Assembly: GCF_023051145.1 (NCBI RefSeq) | Contig: NZ_JALKFS010000005.1 | Coordinates: forward strand, 2,931,733 to 2,995,732 | Source of the DNA: Williamsia sp. DF01-3 | GTDB taxonomy: Bacteria; Actinomycetota; Actinomycetes; Mycobacteriales; Mycobacteriaceae | DNA length: 64,000 nucleotides | Direction: 5' to 3' | Shown: positions 19,473 through 29,234 of the stretch, in pieces | Position numbering within the stretch: position 1 is the first letter of the stretch | Layout of the letters: every line of letters starts with the position of its first letter | The notes under the pieces: model-generated | The model's input: the letters and a program-made list of their open reading frames with translations, nothing else | The model's database searches: none | What the model was told of the DNA's origin: nothing | Program-made: the position numbers and the translations under genes

Positions 19473-20743
19473 ATGCCGGATTCCAGGCGCCGCGGGGCGT
19501 ACCAGACTACGTTCCGCCGTCATCGGCCCAGTTCGTCGCCGTCCGTGACGCATTGACCAGGGCGGCGCGACTGGCCGGATACTCACACATCGAGCTGCCG
19601 ATCTTCGAGGACACCGCGTTGTTCGCCCGGGGCGTCGGAGAATCCACCGACGTGGTCTCGAAAGAGATGTACACGTTCGCCGATCGTGGTGACCGGTCGG
19701 TGACGTTGCGTCCGGAAGGAACCGCGGGCGTGATGCGGGCGGTGATCCAGCACGGCCTCGATCGGGGTCAACTCCCGGTGAAGCTGTCCTACGCAGGGCC
19801 GTTCTTCCGTTATGAGAAGCCTCAGACGGGCCGGTACCGCCAGTTGCAGCAGGTGGGTGTCGAGGCGATCGGGATAGACGACCCGGCGCTCGACGCGGAG
19901 GTCATCGCGATCGCAGACGAGGGCTTCCGCGCCCTGGGGTTGAGCGGCTTTCGCCTCGAGATCACCTCGCTCGGTGATGACACCTGCCGGCCTCAGTATC
20001 GGGAAGCCTTGCAGCAGTTCCTCTTCGGACTCGATCTGGACGAAGAGACGCGGCGCCGAGCGGAGATCAACCCGTTGCGGGTGCTCGACGACAAGAGGCC
20101 GCACATCCGTGAGGCGACGGCCGGTGCCCCTCTGATGATCGACTACCTGTCGGACTCGGCCCGGGAACACTTCGATGCGGTGATCGGACACCTGGACCGC
20201 CTCGGCGTGGCATATGAGAAGAACCCGAGGCTGGTCCGCGGCCTGGACTACTACACGAAGACCACCTTCGAGTTCGTTCACGACGGGCTCGGTGCGCAGT
20301 CGGGCATCGGTGGCGGCGGTCGCTACGACGGCTTGATGAAGCAGTTGGGCGGCAAGCAGGAGCTGTCCGGTATCGGTTATGGGCTCGGCGTGGACCGTAC
20401 CGTTCTGGCGTTGGAGGCCGAAGGGATCGCCGCGGCAACGGACGCACGGTGCGAGGTGTTCGGGGTGCCACTCGGTGACGCCGCCAAAGATGCCCTCGTC
20501 GAGGTTGCCGGTCGGCTCCGGGCGGCCGGGGTCAGGGTCGACATCGCCTACGGCGGTCGCGGACTCAAGGGAGCGATGAAGGCGGCGGACCGATCGGGCG
20601 CGCGATTCGCACTGGTTCTCGGCGAGAACGAACTGGCTTCCGGCGAGGTCGAGCTCAAGGACCTGAGCAACGGGAATCAGCAGCGCTTGGGGCTGGATGA
20701 TGTTGTCCAGCAACTGACTTCGCAGCTGGCCGCAGGCCGATGA
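19469..20743 (+). CDS. hisS: Histidyl-tRNA synthetase
   Basis: A 424-residue class II aminoacyl-tRNA synthetase. Motif 2 is [19 protein letters not shown], and the histidine-specific motifs are [15 protein letters not shown] and GGGGRYDGL. The C-terminal anticodon-binding domain follows ([20 protein letters not shown]). It begins [12 protein letters not shown], near the usual family N-terminus. The GTG start overlaps the preceding hydrolase stop, and the stop overlaps a very small downstream ORF. Confidence 0.97.
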   Translation: MNAGFQAPRGVPDYVPPSSAQFVAVRDALTRAARLAGYSHIELPIFEDTALFARGVGESTDVVSKEMYTFADRGDRSVTLRPEGTAGVMRAVIQHGLDRGQLPVKLSYAGPFFRYEKPQTGRYRQLQQVGVEAIGIDDPALDAEVIAIADEGFRALGLSGFRLEITSLGDDTCRPQYREALQQFLFGLDLDEETRRRAEINPLRVLDDKRPHIREATAGAPLMIDYLSDSAREHFDAVIGHLDRLGVAYEKNPRLVRGLDYYTKTTFEFVHDGLGAQSGIGGGGRYDGLMKQLGGKQELSGIGYGLGVDRTVLALEAEGIAAATDARCEVFGVPLGDAAKDALVEVAGRLRAAGVRVDIAYGGRGLKGAMKAADRSGARFALVLGENELASGEVELKDLSNGNQQRLGLDDVVQQLTSQLAAGR

Positions 20744-20919
20744 GCCGTCGGGCCCGGCTCTGGTGCGCGGCCGGGCTGACCGCACTGGTCATGACCGGGT
20801 CGGTCGCCTGCACCTTCACGGTGAGCGGAGACCCCGAACCGGCACCGTTCACCGGACGCACATGGGGGAGCCAGGCCCACACCCCGAGTCTGCCGGTCGC
20901 CGAGAACCCGCCCGAGTAA
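20740..20919 (+). CDS. Small secreted protein, possible lipoprotein (59 residues)
   Basis: The ORF starts at ATG 20740, overlapping the hisS stop (ATGA), and ends TAA at 20917-20919. The N-terminus is a signal-peptide-like stretch ([18 protein letters not shown]) followed by SVAC, a plausible but imperfect lipobox because Ser replaces the usual Leu/Val. The mature part is short and rich in Pro, Gly and Ser. No family is recognised. Coupling to hisS and a clean signal peptide support a real gene. Confidence 0.6.
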   Translation: MSRRARLWCAAGLTALVMTGSVACTFTVSGDPEPAPFTGRTWGSQAHTPSLPVAENPPE

Positions 20920-20949
20920 CCCGCCGAACGGGCATTCCGAGCGGCGGAA

Positions 20950-20981
20950 GGTCGCGGTCGGTGGCGGCCGGCGCCGCGATC
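20950..20981. terminator. Possible hairpin between convergent genes
   Basis: GGTCGCGG (20950-20957) and CCGCGATC (20974-20981) can form an 8-bp stem with one G-T pair, in the 67-bp gap between the small secreted protein and the DUF885 gene. No T-run follows. Confidence 0.35.
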
Positions 20982-20986
20982 GGTGG

Positions 20987-22621
20987 TCAGGTCAGTTCGG
21001 ACCGCAGCACATCCAGACTGACCCCGCCGAGCGCCAGCGCCTTGCGGTGGAAGTCCTTGAGTGAGCCGCCGGGGTTGAGGTGCAAGTAGTTGTCGCGGGC
21101 CTGCTGCCACACCCGTTGTCCGAGCGCGTACGACGGCGCCTGGCCGGGCCAGCCGAGGTAACGGTCCAATTCGAACCGGAGGACGGTGCGGTCCATCGCG
21201 ACGGCCGAGGTGAGGAACGTCCACGCCTTGTCGGCATCCCATGTCCCTCCACCCACCGACTCCGGCGCGGTGAGACCGCAGTGCACCCCGATGTCCACGA
21301 CAACCCGGGCGGCGCGCAGTCGCTGCGAGTCGAGCATCCCCATCCGGTCACCCGGATCCTCGAGCCAGCCGAGTTCCCCCATCAGTCGTTCTGCGTAGAG
21401 GGCCCAGCCCTCTCCATGACCGGAGGTGAACGAGGCCAGTTTGCGCCACCGGTTGAGGTCGGGACTGACCATCGCCGAACCGAGCTGCAGGTGATGTCCT
21501 GGAACGCCCTCGTGGAAGACGGTGGTGGTCTCCTGCCACGTGTGAAAGACCTTCTGCTGGGGTGGAACCGACCACCACATGCGCCCCGGCCTGCTGAGGT
21601 CTTCGCTCGGTGTCGTGTAGTAGATGATCCCGGTGGCCGCCGGTGCCAGGCGACATTCCAGTGCGGTGAGATCGGCAGGGATGTCGAAGTGTTCGCGTCC
21701 CACTTCGGCGGTGGCCCGGTCCGACAACTCCTGCATCCAGGCGACGAACGCATCCCGATCGGTCATCTGGTATCTCGGATCGGCATTGAGGGCCTCGAGT
21801 GCGCCGTTCACCCCAGCTCCCGGCGCGATCACCTCGGCCAGCGTCTGTTGTTCGGCAACAATGGAATCGAGCAGGTCCACGCCCCACGCGTACGCGTCGT
21901 CGACGTCGATGTCGGCACCGACGAACTCCGCTGAATGCAGGCGGTAGCGATCGCGTCCCACGCCATCGGCGTCGGTGGTGTGGGGCAGCACGTCGTCGCG
22001 TAGGACGGCCGCCAGCCGCGTCATCGCTGCACCCACTCGTCCGCGCAGGTCGTCGAGCAGATCGACGCGGTCCGTGGACTCGATCGCCGTCGCATTGCTG
22101 AATATCGACGAGGTGGCGGTATCGGCTTGAGCCGCAACCAAATCGACCTGGCGTCTGGTCAGGGCGGGTCCGGACGAGAGGCGGGCCCGGATCCCTTCGA
22201 TGATGGTCTCCACGCAGCTCGGGACCTGATCCAGCCGGGCCAAGAACACGTCCTGGTCGGCGGGCGAGTCGGTGGACATCAGGTCGAACACGTCGCGGAC
22301 CGCCTGCAACGGCGATTCGATGACGTTCACCTCACCCGTCCGTAATCCGGCGTCATCGACGGCCAGCGACCGGCTCAACTGGTCGGTCATGGTTGCCACG
22401 GTCACCCGGTCGACATCGTCGGCGAGTGCCTCGGCCGCGAGTGCCGCGATGGTGTCCCGCCTGGCGATGGCCCGCTCGTCCTCACCGGCAGGCGAGAAGT
22501 CGGTGAGCCGGTGATCGTGGCCGACAACACCGAGATGCGTGGCCTCGATGGGATTGAGTGCGCACGACCGTTCCAGGAATCCCTCCGCGATCCGGTCGAT
22601 CCCGGTGGCCTCCCGGGTCAC
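20987..22621 (-). CDS. DUF885-family zinc-metallopeptidase-like protein
   Basis: About 544 residues. The C-terminal half carries TTVFHEGVPGHHLQ, the HExxxGH motif of DUF885 proteins, with a later glutamate in SGHGEGWALYAERLMGELG as the likely third metal ligand. No signal peptide is seen with GTG 22621 as the start (VTREATGID), which overlaps the stop of the upstream metallopeptidase (GTGA); an in-frame ATG at 22648 is the alternative. DUF885 members are presumed peptidases of unknown substrate; a cytosolic location is likely. Confidence 0.85.
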   Translation of the reverse strand: MTREATGIDRIAEGFLERSCALNPIEATHLGVVGHDHRLTDFSPAGEDERAIARRDTIAALAAEALADDVDRVTVATMTDQLSRSLAVDDAGLRTGEVNVIESPLQAVRDVFDLMSTDSPADQDVFLARLDQVPSCVETIIEGIRARLSSGPALTRRQVDLVAAQADTATSSIFSNATAIESTDRVDLLDDLRGRVGAAMTRLAAVLRDDVLPHTTDADGVGRDRYRLHSAEFVGADIDVDDAYAWGVDLLDSIVAEQQTLAEVIAPGAGVNGALEALNADPRYQMTDRDAFVAWMQELSDRATAEVGREHFDIPADLTALECRLAPAATGIIYYTTPSEDLSRPGRMWWSVPPQQKVFHTWQETTTVFHEGVPGHHLQLGSAMVSPDLNRWRKLASFTSGHGEGWALYAERLMGELGWLEDPGDRMGMLDSQRLRAARVVVDIGVHCGLTAPESVGGGTWDADKAWTFLTSAVAMDRTVLRFELDRYLGWPGQAPSYALGQRVWQQARDNYLHLNPGGSLKDFHRKALALGGVSLDVLRSELT

Positions 22622-23478
22622 AGGCGGCCCGCCGCGAAGGTGTCGCATGCCGCTGCATCGCCGCGGTCATATCCCACGTTGAACCATCGCACCCGCTGGT
22701 CCGATGAACCGTGTGTCCACCCTTCCGGATTGGAACTGTCGCCCGAGATGGCGTCGTCTCCGATTGCCTTCGCGGTCTGGATCACATCGGAGATCTGCTG
22801 CTGGGTGAGCGGCGCCAGCATCGCGTCCGGACCCTTGTCTGCGTTGAACGCCCACACGCCGGCCAGGCAATCGGCCTGCAGCTCGATCCGCACCGATCCC
22901 GACGTCGGGCCGGCGGCACCCATGCGCTGACCCTTCTCCAGAGCCCCGGTGAGGTACTCGATGTGGTGGCCGTACTCATGGGCGACCACGTATTCCTGTG
23001 CCAGCGGGCCGTCGCTACCACCGAGCTGATCGCTCAGTACGTCAAAGAAGGTCGGGTCGAAATAGGCGGTCTGATCACCGGGGCAGTAGAACGGTCCGAC
23101 GTCGGAGGTGGCCGGCCCGCAGGCGGTGTCGACGCTGCCGGAGAAGATCTTCGTCTGCGGCGGTTCGTATCCCGGCATGATGTTGCTCCACACGCGGTCG
23201 AGACTGTTGGTGGTCGCAACGATTCGGCACACGGTGTCGACGTTGGCCTTCTCGATGGTGCAGCTCTGGATGTGCTCGTCGATCGCCGACTGCTGCGAGG
23301 ACGTACTCGAACCGGTGTCGTCGCCACCGAGGCCGATCGCGTTCGGATCGATCCCGAGCAGAGCGGCCACGACGATGACGATCAGTCCCGCGCCGCCTCC
23401 GAGGGCGAGTCGGCCACGACCTCCGCCGCCGCCGGAGACGTTGCCTGTGTCGAGTGGGCCGCCACCTTGGAAAGTCAT
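22618..23478 (-). CDS. Neutral zinc metallopeptidase (YpfJ-like), membrane anchored
   Basis: A 286-residue protein starting at ATG 23478 (MTFQGGGPLDTGNVSG). A glycine-rich stretch precedes one hydrophobic segment (LALGGGAGLIVIVVAALLG), which should anchor it with the enzyme outside. The catalytic motif is VVAHEYGHHIEYL, and the downstream ELQADCLAGVWA supplies the third ligand. Several cysteines suggest extracytoplasmic disulfides. The substrate is unknown. It is divergent from aspS and translationally coupled to the DUF885 gene. Confidence 0.88.
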   Translation of the reverse strand: MTFQGGGPLDTGNVSGGGGGRGRLALGGGAGLIVIVVAALLGIDPNAIGLGGDDTGSSTSSQQSAIDEHIQSCTIEKANVDTVCRIVATTNSLDRVWSNIMPGYEPPQTKIFSGSVDTACGPATSDVGPFYCPGDQTAYFDPTFFDVLSDQLGGSDGPLAQEYVVAHEYGHHIEYLTGALEKGQRMGAAGPTSGSVRIELQADCLAGVWAFNADKGPDAMLAPLTQQQISDVIQTAKAIGDDAISGDSSNPEGWTHGSSDQRVRWFNVGYDRGDAAACDTFAAGRL

Positions 23479-23594
23479 TCGCCAAGCATGGCACGAGCAG
23501 GTGCGTTCTCTCTCGAATGCGGCGCCCGTAGGATGTTGCACGATACAAAACCCTTCAGCCACCGAAGTGTTTGACCGCAATCGAGAGGAACACT

Positions 23595-25403
23595 GTGCTC
23601 CGCACCCATTTCGCCGGATCGTTACGGGCCGAGAACGCCGGACAGACCGTGACGCTGACCGGCTGGGTGGCGCGACGCCGCGACCATGGCGGGGTCATCT
23701 TCATCGATCTGCGCGACAGCTCCGGGCTCGCACAGGTGGTTTTCCGTGACGAGGCGGTGGCCACGCCGGCGCACCGGCTCCGCGCAGAGTATTGCGTGCA
23801 GGTCACCGGACTCGTCGAGCAGCGGCCCGAGGGCAGTGAGAACCCGAACCTGGAGTCGGGCGCGATCGAGATCAATGCCACCGAACTCGTTGTGCTCAAC
23901 GAATCTGCGCCACTGCCGTTCCAACTCGACGAGAGCCCCGGCGAGGAAGCGCGTCTGAAGTACAGGTATCTCGATCTCCGCCGCGAAGGCCCGGGCGCGG
24001 CCCTGCGGCTCCGTTCGAAGGTGAACAACGCCGCGCGCACGGTCCTGCTCGATCAGGACTTCGTGGAGATCGAGACCCCGACGTTGACCCGATCCACACC
24101 CGAAGGCGCCCGCGACTTCCTGGTGCCGGCACGGTTGCAGCCCGGCACCTTCTATGCGCTGCCGCAGAGTCCCCAGCTCTTCAAGCAGCTGCTGATGGTC
24201 GCCGGGATGGAGCGGTACTTCCAGATCGCCCGCTGCTACCGCGACGAGGATTTCCGCGCCGACCGCCAGCCCGAGTTCACCCAGCTCGACGTCGAGATGA
24301 GCTTCGTCGAGCAGGACGATGTGATCGCCGTGGCAGAACAGATCCTCGTCGCGCTGTGGAAGCTGATCGGCTATGACCTCCCGACGCCGATCCCGCGGAT
24401 CACCTACGCCGAGGCGATGCGCCGGTTCGGCAGCGACAAACCGGACCTGCGATTCGGACTCGAGCTGGTGGAGTGCACCGACTACTTCAAGGACACTCCG
24501 TTCCGGGTGTTCCAGGCTCCCTACGTGGGTGCGGTCGTCATGCCGGGCGGCGCAAGCCAGCCACGGCGACAGCTCGACGCCTGGCAGGAGTGGGCGAAGC
24601 AGCGCGGCGCCAAAGGGTTGGCGTATGTGCTTGTCCAAGAAGACGGTTCGCTCGGTGGGCCGGTGGCCAAGAACTTGTCCGAGGACGAGCGGGCCGGTCT
24701 GGTCGCCCACGTCGGCGCGACCCCGGGCGACTGTGTGTTCTTCGCCGCCGGGCCCGCCAAGGCACAGCGCGCACTGCTCGGTGCAGCGCGCGGCGAGATC
24801 GCCCAACGTCTCGGCCTGATCAAGGACGGCGACTGGGCGTTCATGTGGGTGGTGGACGCGCCACTGTTCGAGCCGGCCGACGATGCCACCGCCAGCGGTG
24901 ACGTGGCCGTCGGCTCGGGCGCATGGACCGCTGTGCACCACGCCTTCACCTCTCCGAAGCCCGAATCGCTCGGGGTGCTCGAATCCGACCCCGGATCCGC
25001 GTTGGCCTACGCCTACGACATCGTCTGCAACGGCAACGAGATCGGTGGTGGATCGATACGTATCCACCGGCGCGAGGTCCAGGAACTCGTCTTCCAGATC
25101 ATGGGCATCGGTGCCGAGGAAGCGCAGGAGAAGTTCGGATTCCTGCTGGACGCCTTCGCATACGGAGCCCCGCCCCATGGCGGCATCGCTTTCGGATGGG
25201 ACCGGATCACGGCACTGCTCGCCGGGCAACCGTCGATCCGCGACGTCATCGCGTTCCCGAAGTCCGGGGGTGGGATCGATCCGCTCACCGACGCGCCCGC
25301 CGCGATCACGCCTGCCCAACGCAAGGAGTCGGGAATCGACGCGAAACCTCCGGCGCCCAAGGACAAACAGGCCGTGAAGTCACCGACACCCGCCGAGTCC
25401 TGA
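23595..25403 (+). CDS. aspS: Aspartyl-tRNA synthetase (probably non-discriminating Asp/Asn)
   Basis: A 602-residue bacterial-type class II synthetase: OB-fold anticodon domain ([21 protein letters not shown]), motif 2 ([27 protein letters not shown]), a GAD insertion domain (residues about 290-420) and motif 3 ([16 protein letters not shown]). GTG 23595 ([11 protein letters not shown]) is preferred because AGAGGA lies just upstream and it matches the family start; an in-frame start exists at 23571. The last 35 residues are a Lys/Pro/Ala-rich tail. Many actinobacteria lack asparaginyl-tRNA synthetase and use AspRS plus GatCAB, so dual specificity is likely but not visible here. Confidence 0.95.
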   Translation: MLRTHFAGSLRAENAGQTVTLTGWVARRRDHGGVIFIDLRDSSGLAQVVFRDEAVATPAHRLRAEYCVQVTGLVEQRPEGSENPNLESGAIEINATELVVLNESAPLPFQLDESPGEEARLKYRYLDLRREGPGAALRLRSKVNNAARTVLLDQDFVEIETPTLTRSTPEGARDFLVPARLQPGTFYALPQSPQLFKQLLMVAGMERYFQIARCYRDEDFRADRQPEFTQLDVEMSFVEQDDVIAVAEQILVALWKLIGYDLPTPIPRITYAEAMRRFGSDKPDLRFGLELVECTDYFKDTPFRVFQAPYVGAVVMPGGASQPRRQLDAWQEWAKQRGAKGLAYVLVQEDGSLGGPVAKNLSEDERAGLVAHVGATPGDCVFFAAGPAKAQRALLGAARGEIAQRLGLIKDGDWAFMWVVDAPLFEPADDATASGDVAVGSGAWTAVHHAFTSPKPESLGVLESDPGSALAYAYDIVCNGNEIGGGSIRIHRREVQELVFQIMGIGAEEAQEKFGFLLDAFAYGAPPHGGIAFGWDRITALLAGQPSIRDVIAFPKSGGGIDPLTDAPAAITPAQRKESGIDAKPPAPKDKQAVKSPTPAES

Positions 25404-25416
25404 ACGTAGCCGGCCT

Positions 25417-26379
25417 GTGCTCCACATCCGGATCATCAGCCCGCACGAGCGGTCTGATGCCGTGGTGGAGACCTTGCGCGACTACGTCGGGGTCGCTCAC
25501 GTGGTCCGGATTCCCGGGGTCGCAGTGGAGCCGGCCGGAGACCTGATCGAAGCCGACGTCACCCGTGAGGCCGCGAACGAACTGCTCAAAGAGCTCAGGG
25601 CACTGGAGCTTCGGACCGAAGGTGCCATCACCGTCGAACTGCTCGACATGGTGCTGTCCGAGGCCGCCGATCGGGCTGAGCACGACGCCCCGGGAGATCC
25701 CGAGGACGCGGTGGTGTGGGACGAACTACTCGAGCGCACGAACGAGGATTCGACGCTGAGCGGTACGTTCCTGGCTTTCCTGTGCCTGGCCTGTCTGCTC
25801 GCGGCCGTCGGGGTGGTGACCGATTCCCCCGTCACGGTTGTCGGTGGGATGGTCGTCGGGCCCGAGTTCGGTCCACTCGGCGGCATCGCCGTGGCGATCG
25901 TGCGCCGCCGATACGCCCTGGCCCGGCGATCCGTGGTGGCCTTGGCGGTGGGTTTTCCGCTCGCCATGGTGGTGACCGGGCTCGGTGCCCTGGCCGCCCA
26001 GAGCCTCGGCTGGATGACGATGCGCGACGTGACCACAGCCGACCAGCTCGACTTCATCTATCAGGTCGGACCGTTCTCGCTGGTGGTCGCACTGCTCGCC
26101 GGCGCCGCAGGCATGTTGTCACTGGTGTCCTCGAAGTCCGCGGCGCTGGTCGGCGTCTTCATCTCGGTCACGACGGTGCCCGCTGCCGGGTATGCGGTGG
26201 TCGCCGCCACCTTGGGGCAGTGGCGGGTCGCCGCCGAATCCACCGCGCAGCTGGTGATCAACCTGATCGGGATCGTGGTTGCCGGAGTCGCGGTGCTCCT
26301 CATCCATCGGGCCCACAGCCGACGGCGCGGAAAGTCGGCCCTCGTGCGCAAGTCCGCGCGTAGCGGTGACACGCAGTAG
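25417..26379 (+). CDS. DUF389 (TIGR00341-like) integral membrane protein
   Basis: A 320-residue protein with a soluble N-terminal domain of about 110 residues (LHIRIISPHERSDAVVETL) and then about six transmembrane helices (TFLAFLCLACLLAAVGVV, VVALAVGFPLAMVVTGLG, VVALLAGAAGMLSLV). It includes VTVVGGMVVGPEFGPLGGIAVAI, the conserved DUF389 segment. The C-terminus is basic and short. Function is unknown. It starts at GTG, 13 bp after aspS, and is probably co-transcribed with it. Confidence 0.82.
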   Translation: MLHIRIISPHERSDAVVETLRDYVGVAHVVRIPGVAVEPAGDLIEADVTREAANELLKELRALELRTEGAITVELLDMVLSEAADRAEHDAPGDPEDAVVWDELLERTNEDSTLSGTFLAFLCLACLLAAVGVVTDSPVTVVGGMVVGPEFGPLGGIAVAIVRRRYALARRSVVALAVGFPLAMVVTGLGALAAQSLGWMTMRDVTTADQLDFIYQVGPFSLVVALLAGAAGMLSLVSSKSAALVGVFISVTTVPAAGYAVVAATLGQWRVAAESTAQLVINLIGIVVAGVAVLLIHRAHSRRRGKSALVRKSARSGDTQ

Positions 26380-26463
26380 CGGGGCCACTCGTCGCCCACG
26401 ATCGCGGGCCACGGCGGCGACCGGCCCGGGCGTACCGATGATCTCCGACCTGGGGCGCACACG

Positions 26464-26469
26464 TACAGT
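26464..26469 (+). promoter_or_regulatory. -10 element, probable leaderless promoter
   Basis: TACAGT ends seven bases before the GTG at 26476, the spacing expected if transcription starts at the start codon itself. No SD sequence is present upstream of this GTG. Confidence 0.5.
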
Positions 26470-26475
26470 TCTGCG

Positions 26476-29234
26476 GTGACATCGCCCAAGGTCGAACCCA
26501 CCGGAGTCCTGGACCGATATCGGTCTGACCGGTTCGGATTGTTCGATCTCGCCCGGATCCCCGGGGCTTCGGCCCCAGGCCCGTACGACGAACTGCTCGA
26601 TGCCTCGGGGGCCGTGCGTAGGCAGTGGGAACCGCTCGTCGACGGTTATTCGCGTCTTGGCCGGTCGGGACTGCACCGGGCCGAACGGCGCGTACGCACA
26701 CTGGTCGACGACGACGGCATCACGTACAACGCCCCGGACGGTGATTCCACCCGGCGGCGGCGCTGGGAGCTGGATTGTGTGCCGCTGCTCATCGACGGCG
26801 CGCAGTGGGCCGAACTCGACCGAAAGATCGCCCAGCGCTCCAGGGTTCTCGACGCCCTGCTCGCCGACATCTATTCGGGCCAACGGGTGATCACGGACGG
26901 GATCGTGCCACCGGAAATGGTCTATGGACACCCGGGGTACATCCGCAAGGCTGCGGGATTCCCTCAGGCTGGGCCGCACTCATTGTTCCTGCACGCCTGC
27001 GACGTCGGGCGGGGCCCGGGTGGGGTGCACACCGTGTATGCCGACCGCTCCGGTGCCCCCTCTGGCGTCGGATACGCCCTCGCCGATCGACGACTGATGT
27101 CGCGGGCATTCCCGCGGTTGTTCCAGCGATGTGTACCCCGGCCGCTGACAGCGTTCTCGGCGACCCTTCGCCTGTCGCTGTTCGAGTACGCGCCGCAGGG
27201 GACCGAGGACCCGACGGTGGCGGTGCTGACACCGGGCTCGTTGTCCGAGACCGCATTCGACCAGGCCTACCTGGCTTCCGCACTGGGCTTCCCGCTTGTG
27301 GAAGCAGCCGACCTCGTCGTTCGCGGCGGCAGTGTGTACATGCGTTCGCTGGGCAAGTTCAAACGGCTCGACGTGATCCTCCGGCGCGTCGACGCGGCCT
27401 ATTGCGATCCGCTCGATCTGCGCACCGATTCGCGGCTGGGGGTTCCCGGGCTCGTGGAGGCCGTGTCGCGCGGGACGGTCTCGGTGGTCAACCACCTGGG
27501 CGCGGGGGTCCTCGAGAACCCGGCGTTGCACACCGTGTTGCACGCTGTCAGCCGACACCTGCTCGACGAGGACCTGCTTCTCGATTCTGTCGAGACATAT
27601 TGGGCGGGAACAGATCTCGACCGGTCCAAGATGGTCGCCGACGTGGCCTACCTGCAGATCTCCAATTTCCGCACCGGAGAAGAGATCTCGGGGCCAGGTC
27701 TGACCTCCGCAGCGCGCGATGAATTGGTCGCCCGGATCGAGGCCGAGCCCTGGCCGTGGGCGGGGCGTCGGCTCGAGGACTATTCGGTGGCCCCGTCAGC
27801 CACCCCGGCCGCTGTGCAATCCGGCTCCGGCGGGGCGGGACTGCGTCCGGCGCCGGTGGGCCTTCGTGTGTTCAGCGTTGCCCAGGGTGCGGGTTATGCC
27901 GTGATGCCGGGCGGCCTGGGCCACGTGCTCGCCGATGGAACTGCCGGAGCCTCCTGGGATTCGGTTGCCGGAAAAGACGTCTGGGTCACCACCACCGAGC
28001 CGGCCGGGCCCACGGCCCGTGTCCCCGAGTCGCCGGACCACCACGACCGAGTGGCAACCGTCATGACGGCGGACGGAGACCAGGTGGACCGCCGATCTGC
28101 TCGCGCCCACCGACCGGTGACCGACAGTGCCGTCGTGAGCTCTCCGAGGGTGCTGTCGGATCTGTTCTGGTTCGGCCGATACGGAGAACGAGCAGAACTG
28201 ACCACCCGAATGGTCAAGGTGGCCAGGGAACGTTACGAGGACTATCGCTACCGGCCGTGGATGTCGGGGACGGCGTCTATCCCGTTGTTCCTGTCCGCGA
28301 TCGCAGCGGCCACCGGCAGCGAGGCCGCCCTCGAGGACACCGAGGGTATCGCCGACTTCGACAGCAGCCGACCGCCCGAGCCCGATGAGGTGATGGCGGC
28401 CACGGCGCGCATGCACTCGATGACCAGCTCGCGCAGGGCATCGGGTTCGGTGGCTTTTGCCGTCGAACGCCTGCAGCAACTCCGCGCGCGGTGCGGGATC
28501 AGATGTCCACCAGCACATGGATGGTGCTCGGTGCGATCGACAGAGCGATCGCAGAATTGGGCAGTCCGCCGGCCATCTTGTCCGGTTCGGGCGCGGAGAC
28601 GAACGAGGAACTGGACGTCGACGGGTCCGAGCTCGGCCGTGCGCACGAGGAAATCCTGCACGGGCTCCTGGCGCTGGCCGGGCTGCAGGCCGAATCGATG
28701 GTCCATGACGCGGGCTGGCTGTTCATGGACATCGGGCGGCGCATCGAACGAGCTCAGATGCTGGCCGCGCTCACGTCCGCTGTTCTGGTCCAGCAGCACG
28801 ACGCCGACACCGAGCAGGGTCTGCTCGAGGCATACCTCGTTGCCAACGAGTCCGCGATCATCTATCGCCGCCGCAACCGCGGCATCGTCAGGCTGGGCCC
28901 GGTCGCGGGTCTGCTGCTCTTCGACGAGGGCAACCCCAGGGCGATGATCTACCAATTGGACACTCTGCGTGCCGATCTGACGGCGCTGCCCACCGACGTA
29001 CGGTCCGCCGCTGCCGAGCGGCTGGTCGAAGACCTCGTCACCGAATTGCGCAGAGTCGACCCCGCGGATCTCGCCGCGATCGGTGCCGGTGGTCGTCGAG
29101 TCGAACTCGCCGAACTGATGAGCACTCTCGGCGCCGGATTGCGTGAGATATCCGACGTCCTCGGCCGGACCCGCTTCGCCTACCCGGTCGAGATGCAGCC
29201 GCTCTGGGGCGCCGGATCGGAGGACCAACTGTGA
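26476..29234 (+). CDS. Circularly permuted ATP-grasp / alpha-E fusion protein (apparent frameshift near 28480)
   Basis: The first frame encodes a circularly permuted ATP-grasp domain of the DUF404/DUF407 type (FDLARIPGASAPGPYDELL, MVYGHPGYIRKAAGF, VFSVAQGAGYAVMPGGLGHVL). It runs into the start of an alpha-E domain (LSDLFWFGRYGERAELTTRMV) up to AVERLQQL. There the frame is lost, and the rest (QMSTSTWMVLGAIDRAIAEL to WGAGSEDQL) continues one frame over to 29234. One base added after CTC at about 28481 gives AVERLQQLARAVRDQMST, restoring about 919 residues, like the fused homologue in mycobacteria. Such ATP-grasp/alpha-E pairs occur with transglutaminases and are proposed to form peptide or isopeptide bonds; the substrate is unknown. 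The 3' end overlaps the transglutaminase gene (GTGA). Confidence 0.85.

Noticed and set aside
21080-21934. 284-residue ORF on the plus strand
   Set aside because: Lies opposite the DUF885 gene with HEGVPGH in the correct frame; no domain of its own.
28500-28947. C-terminal 150 residues of the uninterrupted ATP-grasp ORF
   Set aside because: This tail is Arg/Ser-rich shadow sequence overlapping the true alpha-E frame; it reflects the frameshift, not a novel domain.
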